From: Ruminococcaceae bacterium UBA6434 | GTDB lineage: Bacteria > Bacillota > Clostridia > Oscillospirales > Acutalibacteraceae | Assembly (NCBI GenBank): GCA_002437245.1 | Contig: DJOQ01000010.1 | Coordinates: 1,385-65,384 of the forward strand | Length of the DNA: 64,000 bases | Direction: 5' to 3' | Shown: positions 33,787-42,714 of the stretch, in pieces | Layout of the letters: every line of letters starts with the position of its first letter | Position numbering within the stretch: the stretch's first letter is position 1 | Made by a program: the position numbers and the translations under genes | The notes under the pieces: generated by a model | What the model was told of the DNA's origin: nothing | What the model saw: the letters and a program-made list of their open reading frames with translations, nothing else | The model's database searches: none

Positions 33787-35067
33787 TCAATTTCTTTTTT
33801 GTAATACTTTTTCTATGCTCTCCTTAAGTAACCTCTGAATATTGACACGGTCAAAAGATTTTTTGCCGTATTCCCAAGCTTTTGCCGCATATTCGTCAAT
33901 CATATTCTTGTCATTTATAAGCCGGTTTAATTTCTCATATATTTCATCGTCGCTTTTTGCAACGACAGCGGCGTCGTTTTTTATAAGACAGTCAATCGAA
34001 GCCGCTTTTTCGGGTCCGACGGCAAAAATACATTTGGCGCTGTGAAAGCAGTCGACAAGCTTTGTCGAAAAAGAGTAATGAATCAGATTAAAATACTCCT
34101 CTTTAAAGCTTTCGGCGTGAATCAGTATATCGGCTTCACTTTGAAGCTTCTGCACTTCGAGAGCCGAAACGCTCCCCATAAAAAACGAATTACTTGAATC
34201 AGCCATCGCCTTTTTCTGCTCGTCGGTGAGCGGAGTTGCCGAATATATCCTGAGTTCCGCCTTTTTGCCGTCCCGATTGATTTTTTCAAGCGCCTTTGTA
34301 ATATGCGAAATTGTTTCCGAACGACCCAAGGCAAGGTTTCCGGCATACAAAATTTTAAGCGGATTATTGTGCAAAACGGGCTTTTCTTCACGCTTTGAAA
34401 AATCCGCACCCTTTGTAATTACCTTACATTCCCTTGAAAAAATCTTTTCGTAATCATACTTTTGAATATCCGATATTACAAACAAGTCCGACGCCAATGC
34501 CGCGGTTTTCCTCATCTTTTTACGGCGGAAAAATTGTGCCGCGCGTAAAAGCGGAGATTTTGAATAAGGGTAACTGTAATTATCGTCCCAAGCGTACAAA
34601 ATCACTTTTGCACCCGAAATCTTTGCGGCATACGCCGCCATATCATTAACCGCGGAATTACTGCTGAGGACGGAAAAAATCAAATCGGGATTTACTTCTT
34701 CTATGTAAGCCCTCAAATTTTCATTTTTCCACGGCGCAAGTTTCCAAACCGCATCCCTTGCAATATATTTAAGCTGAGACTGGTTGAGCTTAACCGTGGT
34801 CTCTAATTTTTGAGCGCTCTTGTCCTCCAACGTAGTTTCTTCGTAATTTTCGACCTTTTTGCCTATTTTTTTACTGTTAAATATGTTTTTTACAAGCTGA
34901 GCTTCGGCAATGCGAAAAGCGCTTTTGATTTTTTTGTCGGGATAACCTGTCCTGCTGTAAAGGCTGTAAAATTCCGCGTCAAAGCCGTCAAACAAATTCA
35001 GAAATGAATTTCCGATACTTGTTTGCCTGTTAACAGGCGAAGACGAAACAAACAATATTCTCATCAT
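33787..35067 (-). CDS. Glycosyltransferase, group 1 type
   Basis: 426 residues. The N-terminal half is divergent and Lys-rich. The C-terminal half has I-L-Y-A-G-N-L-A-L-G-R-S and A-D-I-L-I-H-A-E-S-F, which fit a GT-B glycosyltransferase although the E-x7-E signature is poorly kept. Two ATG codons in tandem follow GGGGAA; either could serve. A 122-base gap follows before the next gene, the longest inside the locus, with no feature recognised in it. Confidence 0.75.
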   Translation of the reverse strand: MMRILFVSSSPVNRQTSIGNSFLNLFDGFDAEFYSLYSRTGYPDKKIKSAFRIAEAQLVKNIFNSKKIGKKVENYEETTLEDKSAQKLETTVKLNQSQLKYIARDAVWKLAPWKNENLRAYIEEVNPDLIFSVLSSNSAVNDMAAYAAKISGAKVILYAWDDNYSYPYSKSPLLRAAQFFRRKKMRKTAALASDLFVISDIQKYDYEKIFSRECKVITKGADFSKREEKPVLHNNPLKILYAGNLALGRSETISHITKALEKINRDGKKAELRIYSATPLTDEQKKAMADSSNSFFMGSVSALEVQKLQSEADILIHAESFKEEYFNLIHYSFSTKLVDCFHSAKCIFAVGPEKAASIDCLIKNDAAVVAKSDDEIYEKLNRLINDKNMIDEYAAKAWEYGKKSFDRVNIQRLLKESIEKVLQKRN

Positions 35068-35076
35068 TGTTCCCCG

Positions 35077-35979
35077 TTACTTTGTATTTATATCGATAAG
35101 ATTGCCGAGCTTGGTCTCCCACTCCACGGGATAAAAACGGTTAAATCCGCCGCCGTGGAAAAATGTAAACTCGCCGAAGTAAATTTTTCCGCCTACCTCA
35201 AACAAATCGATTCTGACGAATTTAATGCCCTTGGACAATTTTTCTGCCAGTGCCTTCATTTCGTCGAATTTTTCCGGCTTCTCAATTACTTTTCCGGATT
35301 GCGGATGAATATTTGTAATGTCAAGATGATTGAAATCCATATCGAAAAAGTCAAATTTGACATCCGTTGCGCGGTCCGTAGCGATAAACATTATTTCAGG
35401 TTTTCCGTTGAAGCAGAAAAACTTATAGTCTTTTATTCCGCCCACACCTCCGGACGGGTCTTTCATAAATTTTTCGGCAAAAATGTATCTGTCGATACCC
35501 TTGTAACAAGGTTCTCTGCCGTACTCATAAAAATCCTGCTTTAATCTTGATGCATAAAACTTACGTAAAGACTCCATCTTTTCCTTTGTAAGAGCAGACT
35601 TGTTACGGATTAAATTAACGCTGCCCGAATCATGATTGCATTTAAGTACAAATTCTTCGGGGAGAGAGTCGAAGTCTATTTCGTCAAAGCTTTTCCATTT
35701 GCCGAGCATCGGAAACATATATCCGTCGCCGATTTTCTCTTTTATTATGTCGCGCACCTTTATTTTGTCCGCATAATCACGGTATTTTGTATAATCTTCA
35801 TGTATTTTCATCCATTGAAGCTTCTCGTTAAAATACGTGGGGTGTTTTAAATCGGGCCACTTGCCCGTTGCCGCCCAGTAATACAAACTGATATACAGCG
35901 GCGTCGGCACAAATCGCAGGAATCGTGTGATAGAATGACGCACACCCCTTGATTTAACCATATTTTTAATTGTTCCCAT
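35077..35979 (-). CDS. TupA-like ATP-grasp protein
   Basis: 300 residues with AAGGAG upstream. N-terminal Y-F-N-E-K-L-Q-W-M-K, middle V-L-K-C-N-H-D-S-G-S-V (phosphate-binding loop, about 110-120), G-G-I-K-D-Y-K-F-F-C-F-N-G and C-terminal F-V-R-I-D-L-F-E-V-G-G-K-I-Y-F-G-E-F-T-F define the TupA-like ATP-grasp family found in polysaccharide and teichuronopeptide loci. TupA was linked to attachment of polyglutamate/glucuronate peptides in Bacillus. Here it may form an amide between an amino acid and a uronic acid of the repeat unit; a uronate is supplied by the UDP-sugar dehydrogenase at 37652. Confidence 0.83.
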   Translation of the reverse strand: MGTIKNMVKSRGVRHSITRFLRFVPTPLYISLYYWAATGKWPDLKHPTYFNEKLQWMKIHEDYTKYRDYADKIKVRDIIKEKIGDGYMFPMLGKWKSFDEIDFDSLPEEFVLKCNHDSGSVNLIRNKSALTKEKMESLRKFYASRLKQDFYEYGREPCYKGIDRYIFAEKFMKDPSGGVGGIKDYKFFCFNGKPEIMFIATDRATDVKFDFFDMDFNHLDITNIHPQSGKVIEKPEKFDEMKALAEKLSKGIKFVRIDLFEVGGKIYFGEFTFFHGGGFNRFYPVEWETKLGNLIDINTK

Positions 35980-36062
35980 TTTAAAATTCTCCTTATTACC
36001 ACTCGATAGTAAGCTTAATACCGGCTCAACAGCCTAATCCCGATCACAGCCGAGAACCCTTT

Positions 36063-37628
36063 TTAATACGGTAAGAATTGATTAATTGTAAATATGGCAT
36101 TCGTAAGTTTTGCTCTAGTGTCAGTGTCATTCATATTCACAACATGAATATTCATATCGTAAAGCTCTTTGTTAAGATATTTTTTCATATCGAGATGGTG
36201 CTCGTCCGAAATTCTCTTTTCGAGCGGAACTCTGAACAAAGTATCGAGAAATTTGCGGTTGTTGTAGGGGAACGTCAAATCAAAGCAGAATTTCATCTCG
36301 CTGATATTAAGTCCGCCCCAACTGCCCATCACAACCTCGTTGTAGTGCATATCCACGGTCGGATAACAATCGGGAATTTTATCGTACTCAAATTCCTTGA
36401 TATATTTAGCAAAAATTTTATCTGTCTTATGAGCAAGAGATCTGTTAAAAACAAACATCTTATAAAGACTGCGGTATAACTTCGGAGATAGCTTTGGAAA
36501 TTTTTTCTTATTGAGATGCTTATACCAACGACCTCTTATTATTTCCGATACCCACGATTTAACCTCAACATCGCATCCGCAGTTCTCTTCAAGATAAAAT
36601 CTTTTTCGCGATTCATTCGATTTGCGCTCCGCTATATAACCGCTGTTATGGCGCTGTATTTCGACCTTAACATCGTAGTCGGGTATCTCGGCATTATCCT
36701 CGGGGATATTATAGATATGATGCTTCACGCCGAAAGCCTTGGCTATTTCGGCAGCCGCTTCGGCGTCGCGTATTTCCTTTTCGGCGGAGATATAACTGAA
36801 TGTCTCAAACCTGTCATACATTCCGTTTGCCGCCGCAAAAGTGGTGTTGCTGTCAATGCCGCCGGTAAGCGATATCCATGGATGCTTCCACTTTTTCGAT
36901 ATCAGCTCCATATTCTTTTTCAGAATGTCGGCAGCTTCTTTAATTACCCTGTTGTATTCTTCGCCCTCGGCAAATCGGAACGGTTTTAAAGGCCAAAAGC
37001 GTTTATGCGAAAGCATGCCGCCGCCATACGTATATTCCGTGCTCGGAATAATTCTCTTGACGTTTGCAAACGGTGACAAATCCGCGGGAAGATACGGTCC
37101 CATAACTCTGCCGTACCACTTATAAGCAATTAGTTCCTTGATAAAATCATCCATTTCAAGATTGCAAATATCGCCTATAAGCTGAGGGTGAGACGACAAA
37201 TAGAAGTGACCGTCTATAACTCCGTAACAAGCCGACTGCATACCGGCAGGGTCAACCGAAAATTTAATTTTACCGTTTTCAATCGAGCCTAACACATACA
37301 CGCCCGTAATTTCAGATATTCTGTCATAATACCTATCCGTCCCATAGTCCTTAAGAAAATCGGCAAGTATTTTTTCCTCGTTGATTTCCATCAGGAAAGG
37401 GTCATAACAATGGCCGAATAAAAACAGCGTGACGTTTTCGTTTGCAGCAAAATGGACAGCGGTTTTATTATGTGTGTAAAAATACAAGCCGCACTTTTCC
37501 GTTTCGTTCCAATTGCCGTAGAACGGAAAATCATTGAGATTTTCGATTTTTTCGTCGGTCGCCAAAAATCCCCTGATAAACAGATATTTCTGAAGGTCTG
37601 GTCTGTTTGCAAGTTGTTCTTGAAGCAT
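36063..37628 (-). CDS. Asparagine synthetase-like amidotransferase
   Basis: 521 residues from the ATG at 37628. The N-terminal half resembles a glutaminase-type fold, but the catalytic Cys2 required for glutamine hydrolysis is absent. The synthetase half has W-I-S-L-T-G-G-I-D-S-N-T-T (about 255-267), a variant PP-loop (SGGxDS family, here TGGIDS), and E-V-V-M-G-S-W-G-G-L-N-I-S-E. Such proteins activate a carboxylate as the adenylate and, without a glutaminase, would use free ammonia or another amine. The gene lies between the TupA-like gene and the UDP-sugar dehydrogenase, which suggests uronic acid amidation or amino-acid decoration. This is inference. Confidence 0.75.
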   Translation of the reverse strand: MLQEQLANRPDLQKYLFIRGFLATDEKIENLNDFPFYGNWNETEKCGLYFYTHNKTAVHFAANENVTLFLFGHCYDPFLMEINEEKILADFLKDYGTDRYYDRISEITGVYVLGSIENGKIKFSVDPAGMQSACYGVIDGHFYLSSHPQLIGDICNLEMDDFIKELIAYKWYGRVMGPYLPADLSPFANVKRIIPSTEYTYGGGMLSHKRFWPLKPFRFAEGEEYNRVIKEAADILKKNMELISKKWKHPWISLTGGIDSNTTFAAANGMYDRFETFSYISAEKEIRDAEAAAEIAKAFGVKHHIYNIPEDNAEIPDYDVKVEIQRHNSGYIAERKSNESRKRFYLEENCGCDVEVKSWVSEIIRGRWYKHLNKKKFPKLSPKLYRSLYKMFVFNRSLAHKTDKIFAKYIKEFEYDKIPDCYPTVDMHYNEVVMGSWGGLNISEMKFCFDLTFPYNNRKFLDTLFRVPLEKRISDEHHLDMKKYLNKELYDMNIHVVNMNDTDTRAKLTNAIFTINQFLPY

Positions 37629-37651
37629 TAAAAACACATCTCCGTATAAAA

Positions 37652-38971
37652 TTAAAGTCTCCAGTATTTATAGCCCGCTTTTTCGTAATCCTTGCGTGAA
37701 AGCAGACCTTTAATATCAATAAGCACTTTTTCTTCGTTTCCGCCCGGTTTGAACATTTTGTCAAAATCAGCCTCGGTAAGTGCTTTGAGTCTATCATGAG
37801 CCACGGCAAGTATAACGGCGTCGCAATTTTTTATATCGTCCGTTTTTACAAACTCTATGCCGTAAAGGCGCTTTGCCTCATCGCTGTCGGCAACGGGGTC
37901 CGCGATTACCGGTGTAATTCCGTATTCGCGAAGTTCATTGTAAATATCGATAATTTTCGTATTTCTCGTGTCGGGGCAATTCTCTTTAAACGTGAAGCCG
38001 AGAATTGCAACCTTTGCGTTTTTTACGGGGACATCCGCCTTTATAAGATTTTTAACGGTGTTTTCGGCTACGTACTTGCCCATATCGTCGTTTATGCGTC
38101 TGCCCGAAAGGATTATCTGGCTGTGATAGCCCATCTCCTCGGCCTTATATGTAAGGTAATAGGGGTCAACGCCTATACAGTGTCCGCCGACAAGTCCGGG
38201 ATAGAATTTGAGGAAATTCCACTTTGTGCCTGCCGCCTCCAAAACAGATTTTGTATCTATGCCCATTTTGTTGAAGATTATTGACAGCTCATTCATAAAC
38301 GCAATGTTTATATCCCTCTGGCTGTTTTCAATAACCTTTGCAGCCTCGGCAACCTTGATGCTCTCCGCTCTGTGTACGCCTGCCTTTACGACAAGCTCAT
38401 AGGTTTTTGCCACGGTATCAAGAGTTTCATCGTCCATACCACTTACTATTTTGGTTATTGTCTCAAGGCGGTGTACCTTGTCGCCGGGGTTTATTCTCTC
38501 GGGACTGTAACCGATTTTAAAGTCCGTACCGCATTTAAGCCCCGACTCTTTTTCGAGTATCGGCACGCAAATATCCTCGGTAACGCCGGGATAAACGGTG
38601 CTCTCATATACAACTACAGAGCCCTTTGTAAGATTTCTGCCGACGATTTCACTCGCGCTCTCTACCGGAGTGAGGTCGGGGGTGTGGTCGTCGTTTACGG
38701 GAGTAGGCACGGCAACAATTATAAACCTTGCCTCCTTGAGCTTGCTTTCGTCCGCCGTAAACTCGACAGAACAATTCTTAACAGCCTCGTTGCCGACTTC
38801 ATTGGTCGGGTCTATGCCGTTTTTGTAGAGTTCGATTTTTTTGGCGTTAAGATCAAAACCCACTACCTTAACTTTCTTTGAAAATGAAACTGCAATAGGC
38901 ATACCTACGTAGCCGAGACCCACAAGTGCTAATTTTTCCTCACCTTTTACAATTTTTTCATATAAGTTCAT
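37652..38971 (-). CDS. UDP-sugar 6-dehydrogenase (UDP-GlcNAc/GalNAc type)
   Basis: 439 residues from the ATG at 38971 (AGGAGAGG upstream). G-L-G-Y-V-G-M-P-I-A (NAD binding), V-P-T-P-V-N-D-D-H-T-P-D, and G-L-V-G-G-H-C-I-G-V-D-P-Y-Y-L with the catalytic cysteine place it in the WbpA/TviB/VipA branch that oxidises UDP-N-acetylhexosamines to uronates. The start is 14 bases inside the previous gene. It provides an acidic sugar and therefore a carboxylate that the neighbouring ligase-like enzymes could modify. Confidence 0.92.
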   Translation of the reverse strand: MNLYEKIVKGEEKLALVGLGYVGMPIAVSFSKKVKVVGFDLNAKKIELYKNGIDPTNEVGNEAVKNCSVEFTADESKLKEARFIIVAVPTPVNDDHTPDLTPVESASEIVGRNLTKGSVVVYESTVYPGVTEDICVPILEKESGLKCGTDFKIGYSPERINPGDKVHRLETITKIVSGMDDETLDTVAKTYELVVKAGVHRAESIKVAEAAKVIENSQRDINIAFMNELSIIFNKMGIDTKSVLEAAGTKWNFLKFYPGLVGGHCIGVDPYYLTYKAEEMGYHSQIILSGRRINDDMGKYVAENTVKNLIKADVPVKNAKVAILGFTFKENCPDTRNTKIIDIYNELREYGITPVIADPVADSDEAKRLYGIEFVKTDDIKNCDAVILAVAHDRLKALTEADFDKMFKPGGNEEKVLIDIKGLLSRKDYEKAGYKYWRL

Positions 38972-40106
38972 ATTGACCTCTCCTATCGTTATCTTTATGT
39001 TTACTCTCAATCTGACAGAATCTCAGCATGTTTTCATTGACTTTTCTGACATCGTATTTTTCTTTACAATACTCATAACTCGCTTCACCCATTTTTGGAA
39101 TCATTTCCGGGTGATTGATAAACCAAATCAATTTTTCCGCTAAAGCTTCGCTGTCCTTAGCAGGAACCAAAAAACCTGTTATTCCATTGCGTACCGTTTC
39201 ACGACAGCCTGCTACATCCGTTGCGATAATAGGACGTTTGGTTGCCATAGCCTCCAAGATAACACGTCCCGTCCCCTCTCTGTATGACGGTAAAACAAAT
39301 ACCGAACATTCTCCGTAATAAGGTGCAACATTATCCGTTTCGCCGAAGTATACAATCGTTCCGTTATCTATATATTTCTGCAGAGCTTCTCGGCTGATTG
39401 AATCCTGAATGCCCTCGCACGCTCCCAAAAGCATAAATTTCACATCAGGATATATTTTTTTTACCTTCTCAGCCGCACTTAAATACTCACGAATACCCTT
39501 CGCATACATAACGCGCGAAAGCATAAAAAAAGTCATCGTTTCAGGATAAGGCAACGGTTTAAAGCGTTCCATATTGACGCCTGAACCGTTAACAACTCGA
39601 CACTTCTCCGGCTTTACAATCTTTAGTTTAATTGCATAGTCACGGTCATCGGGATTTTGAAAAACCACTGTATGAGCACATCTTAATGCCGGTCTATAAA
39701 GCAAAGACATTATCAAACGAATAGTCCTCGCCTTCAAAGTTTTCTGTGTAAATGCATAACCCAGCCCTGTAATCATAGCTGTAATTTTCTTAACTCCGGC
39801 TCTTTTTGCGGCTATGGAGCCGTATATTACGGGCTTCGCGGTATACCCGAGAACCGCATCCGGCTTTTCCTCGCGAAACAGCTTATATAATGCCCTTTCA
39901 TACCGGATATCCTTAAACGGATTTACTCCGTTTTTTTCCATGGGTATCTCGACGAAGCGTGCGCCGAGGGCTTCGATTTTTTCCACTCCCACCCTGTTGG
40001 GGCCGGTGACGATAACCTCATATCCGCACGAAATTATTTTTTTGATAAGGTCGCCGCGAAAATTGTACGCCGTTCTGTTTTTAGGCGACACCAATATAAA
40101 TTTCAA
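38958..40106 (-). CDS. Glycosyltransferase family 4
   Basis: 382 residues from a TTG at 40106 that overlaps the previous stop and has GGGGAGA upstream. It has Y-T-A-K-P-V-I-Y-G, G-S-G-V-N-M-E-R-F, L-S-R-V-M-Y-A-K-G-I-R-E-Y and P-S-Y-R-E-G-T-G-R-V-I-L-E-A. The family resembles CapM/PglA-like transferases that add the second sugar to the undecaprenyl-diphosphate-linked first sugar. Its position close after the priming transferase agrees with that. The 3' end encodes the ribosome binding site of the dehydrogenase gene. Confidence 0.87.
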   Translation of the reverse strand: MKFILVSPKNRTAYNFRGDLIKKIISCGYEVIVTGPNRVGVEKIEALGARFVEIPMEKNGVNPFKDIRYERALYKLFREEKPDAVLGYTAKPVIYGSIAAKRAGVKKITAMITGLGYAFTQKTLKARTIRLIMSLLYRPALRCAHTVVFQNPDDRDYAIKLKIVKPEKCRVVNGSGVNMERFKPLPYPETMTFFMLSRVMYAKGIREYLSAAEKVKKIYPDVKFMLLGACEGIQDSISREALQKYIDNGTIVYFGETDNVAPYYGECSVFVLPSYREGTGRVILEAMATKRPIIATDVAGCRETVRNGITGFLVPAKDSEALAEKLIWFINHPEMIPKMGEASYEYCKEKYDVRKVNENMLRFCQIESKHKDNDRRGQYELI

Positions 40107-41023
40107 TATGTATTCTCCCCATTCAAAAATTCACTTAAATTATTATATATCACCGAAAACAGGCGGTCTGCATTTTTTTCGGATACAAACGAATTGTGCG
40201 GAGTTATAATGACATTTTCCATATCCCACAGAGGGCTGTTTTGCGGCAACGGCTCGTTTTCAAAGACATCGAGCACCGCTCCGTAAATCCTTTTTTCGGA
40301 AAGAGCCGCAATAAGAGCCGATTCATCAACCACCGCGCCCCTTGATATGTTCACAAGAACGGCGGTATCTTTCATATATAAAAACATCTTTTCGCCGAAG
40401 AGACCCTTTGTCTCATCGGTAAGCGGAAGCGTTAAAACTGCAATATCGACATTTGAAAGCACGCTCGGAAGCTCCGACAACGGATAAATCTTATCATAAT
40501 ATTCATTTTCCGAGGGGTAAAGGTCAACGCCCGAAACTCGGCAGCCGAAAGCCTTAAAACGCTTTGCGCACTCCGTCCCCACAGAGCCGCAGCCTATTAT
40601 CGCAACGCTCTTGCCGCAAAGCTCCCAAAGCTCTCTGTTTTTTTGCCAAAGGTGATTTTTTTGATTATCACGGAAGAAAAAGCTTTTCTTATAAATTAAC
40701 AAAATACCGAGAACAGCAAATTCTGCCATCGGTACGCTGTAAACGCCCCTTGCGTTAAAAAGGGCAATATTTTTACTTTTTATATACTCCGCGGGCACTC
40801 TGTCAAGGCCCGCGCTCGTGAGCTGAATGTATTTAAGACTTTTGAAATTTTTTATGTCATTATATAAAAACAGACCGTTGCATACGACCGCGTCAACAGA
40901 TGAAACGTCAAAGGGAATTTCCTCTCTTTCGTCTGCGACGTAAAGAATCTCTGCCCCCATGGCTTTAAGCCGTGAAAGCTGACATTCCGTATATTTGTAT
41001 GCACCGGTCAAAAGGATTTTCAT
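40103..41023 (-). CDS. D-isomer specific 2-hydroxyacid dehydrogenase
   Basis: 306 residues, NAD-binding G-C-G-S-V-G-T-E (about 148-155), and the catalytic set Arg in N-I-S-R-G-A-V-V, Glu in D-V-F-E-N-E-P-L-P and His in I-T-P-H-N-S-F. It reduces a 2-oxoacid to the D-2-hydroxyacid or does the reverse. Such an enzyme is not a standard capsule gene. Its upstream neighbour is an HpcH/HpaI-type aldolase, which makes or breaks 4-hydroxy-2-oxoacids, so the two form a plausible two-step route to a dihydroxyacid. The substrate is unknown. Confidence 0.88.
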   Translation of the reverse strand: MKILLTGAYKYTECQLSRLKAMGAEILYVADEREEIPFDVSSVDAVVCNGLFLYNDIKNFKSLKYIQLTSAGLDRVPAEYIKSKNIALFNARGVYSVPMAEFAVLGILLIYKKSFFFRDNQKNHLWQKNRELWELCGKSVAIIGCGSVGTECAKRFKAFGCRVSGVDLYPSENEYYDKIYPLSELPSVLSNVDIAVLTLPLTDETKGLFGEKMFLYMKDTAVLVNISRGAVVDESALIAALSEKRIYGAVLDVFENEPLPQNSPLWDMENVIITPHNSFVSEKNADRLFSVIYNNLSEFLNGENTY

Positions 41024-41062
41024 TAAATGATACCCCTGTTACTGATTTTAAAACGCATGGCT

Positions 41063-41893
41063 TTACGAGATGCTTCTTTTCGCTTTTACGATATCATCGA
41101 CGCATTGCACGAGCTTCCCGTGATTTTCCGCAAGCTCTTCGGGGGTCATTTTTTCCGCCTTTTTTTCATACTCGCGAAATTCTCTGACGCCGATATTAAA
41201 CCTCTCATATATCTCATCCTCACGAAGCTTTGAAACATCGCAAAATGCTCGCGACAATATCACCATGCCCGAACCGAGCCTGTAATGCTCGCCTATTATG
41301 TATTCCGCGGGCAACATAACTTTGCTGTGGACTCTGCCCACGCCTCCGAAGCCGTAAAATATGCCCTTTTCGCGGAACTTACGGCACAGCTTTTCCACCG
41401 TACCGTCCGCCACAAGCTGAAACATAAAGTCCATTTTGTAGCCGAGATGCAAATCGTTAAGCCCTATATGCACTTCGTCTATCCCCGGCACCGCAATAAT
41501 TTCGTCTATGTGCTCTACCGCCTCGGGTGTTTCCACAAGAAGGCATGTCCTTGCCCTTTTGCCGACGCAGTTTATAAAAGCTCTTACCTCGTCCGCAGTC
41601 TTAAAATACGGGAGCATAACAATGTCGGCGCCGTCGTCTATTACGCGGTTGATTTCTTCACGTGAGCCGTCGTAAAACGAATTTACTCTGACCAAAAGCT
41701 CCGTCCTGTCTAAAACCGCGCTGAGCTTTTTCACGTCGTCAATGCTGTTATGAGATATTACGGTATCCATATTTGCCTGACGCTCTGCCTTACCGCGGGT
41801 TTCAAGGTCAAGGAATATTCGGTCTACCGAAACGTCCTGTGCCGTTTTTGCGATTTTCGGATCGTTTGTCAGATACATAAGTTTAAGAGCCAT
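41063..41893 (-). CDS. HpcH/HpaI-family aldolase
   Basis: 276 residues. TIM-barrel class II aldolase signature: L-V-R-V-N-S at about 68, L-L-V-E-T-P-E-A-V-E-H-I with a metal-binding Glu, and H-I-G-L-N-D-L-H-L-G-Y with a metal-binding Asp. The family catalyses reversible aldol condensation of pyruvate or oxaloacetate with aldehydes. The start codon overlaps the stop of the priming transferase by one base (TAATG). It is the second gene of the capsule locus. Confidence 0.85.
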   Translation of the reverse strand: MALKLMYLTNDPKIAKTAQDVSVDRIFLDLETRGKAERQANMDTVISHNSIDDVKKLSAVLDRTELLVRVNSFYDGSREEINRVIDDGADIVMLPYFKTADEVRAFINCVGKRARTCLLVETPEAVEHIDEIIAVPGIDEVHIGLNDLHLGYKMDFMFQLVADGTVEKLCRKFREKGIFYGFGGVGRVHSKVMLPAEYIIGEHYRLGSGMVILSRAFCDVSKLREDEIYERFNIGVREFREYEKKAEKMTPEELAENHGKLVQCVDDIVKAKRSIS

Positions 41894-42555
41894 TATTTTT
41901 CTGCGCCCTCCGTCTTGCCCGAAGCTTCTTTTTCCGTTTTCGCATCAGAGGCGACGGTAGCGCCGCTGTTTTCGTTGTCGGCGTTTGTGATCACCTTGAA
42001 AGCGGTCATGAACATAATTTTGATGTCAAGCAAAAGTGACATATGGTCAACGTACCAGACGTTAAGCTCAATTCTTTTGTGCCACTCGACGTCCTTCCTG
42101 CCGTGAACCTGCGCCCATCCGGTTATACCGGGCCGCACCTCGAACATACGCTTTTGAAAATCGGTGTACTCCTCATATTTCCACGGGTGATATGTAAGCG
42201 GAGGCCGAGGTCCCACAAAGCTCATTTCGCCTTTTAAAATATTTAAAAGCTGCGGCAGTTCGTCTATACTCGCAGCACGCAAAATTTTGCCTATCTTTGT
42301 AACTCTGGCATCGCCTTTTCCGGAGTAGACGCCCGAACCGGTTTTTTCCGCTCCGACGCACATCGAACGGAATTTGTATATTTCAAAAACCTTTCCGTTT
42401 CTGCCTATTCTTTTTTGGCGGAAAATAACGGGTCCGCGACTGTCGATTTTTATAAGCAGCGAGACCGCAAGCATAAGAGGTGAAAGTAAAACAAGCCCTA
42501 AAAATGACACAATTATGTCAAAAAATCTTTTTACAACTCCGTAAACGCCTCTCAC
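41893..42555 (-). CDS. Undecaprenyl-phosphate sugar-1-phosphate transferase (priming)
   Basis: 220 residues, GTG start with GAGGGTG upstream. An N-terminal membrane hairpin (about 12-34) is followed by the catalytic domain with Y-K-F-R-S-M, L-R-A-A-S-I-D-E-L-P-Q-L, M-S-F-V-G-P-R-P-P and R-P-G-I-T-G-W-A-Q-V-H-G-R. It moves a sugar-1-phosphate from a UDP-sugar to undecaprenyl phosphate, the first step of repeat-unit synthesis. The C-terminal about 30 residues form a Lys/Glu/Ala-rich tail, probably disordered. First gene of the locus. Confidence 0.94.
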   Translation of the reverse strand: MRGVYGVVKRFFDIIVSFLGLVLLSPLMLAVSLLIKIDSRGPVIFRQKRIGRNGKVFEIYKFRSMCVGAEKTGSGVYSGKGDARVTKIGKILRAASIDELPQLLNILKGEMSFVGPRPPLTYHPWKYEEYTDFQKRMFEVRPGITGWAQVHGRKDVEWHKRIELNVWYVDHMSLLLDIKIMFMTAFKVITNADNENSGATVASDAKTEKEASGKTEGAEK

Positions 42556-42594
42556 TTGCCGACACCCTCAAAAAACAGTCTTATTATCTAATTT

Positions 42595-42623
42595 ATTATA
42601 TACTTATACCTTAAATATGTCAA
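42595..42623 (-). promoter_or_regulatory. Consensus promoter of the capsule locus
   Basis: On the minus strand: TTGACA (42618-42623), 17-bp spacer, TATAAT (42595-42600), full consensus in both hexamers. Just upstream (42638-42653) lies a TGTAAA-N4-TGTAAA direct repeat (plus strand) that could bind a regulator. All genes down to 25011 are closely spaced on this strand. Confidence 0.9.
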
Positions 42624-42655
42624 TTAAAACAGGCGATTGTAAACATTTGTAAAGA

Positions 42656-42697
42656 AAACAGCGGCCGACACGGTAAAAACGATGTCGGTCGCTGTTT
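42656..42697 (-). terminator. Terminator of the cysE-cysS transcript
   Basis: Stem aaacagcggccgaca (42656-42670) / tgtcggtcgctgttt (42683-42697) with one wobble, T-rich on the minus-strand downstream side. Confidence 0.8.
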
Positions 42698-42714
42698 TTT
42701 AAATCATGTCGATA

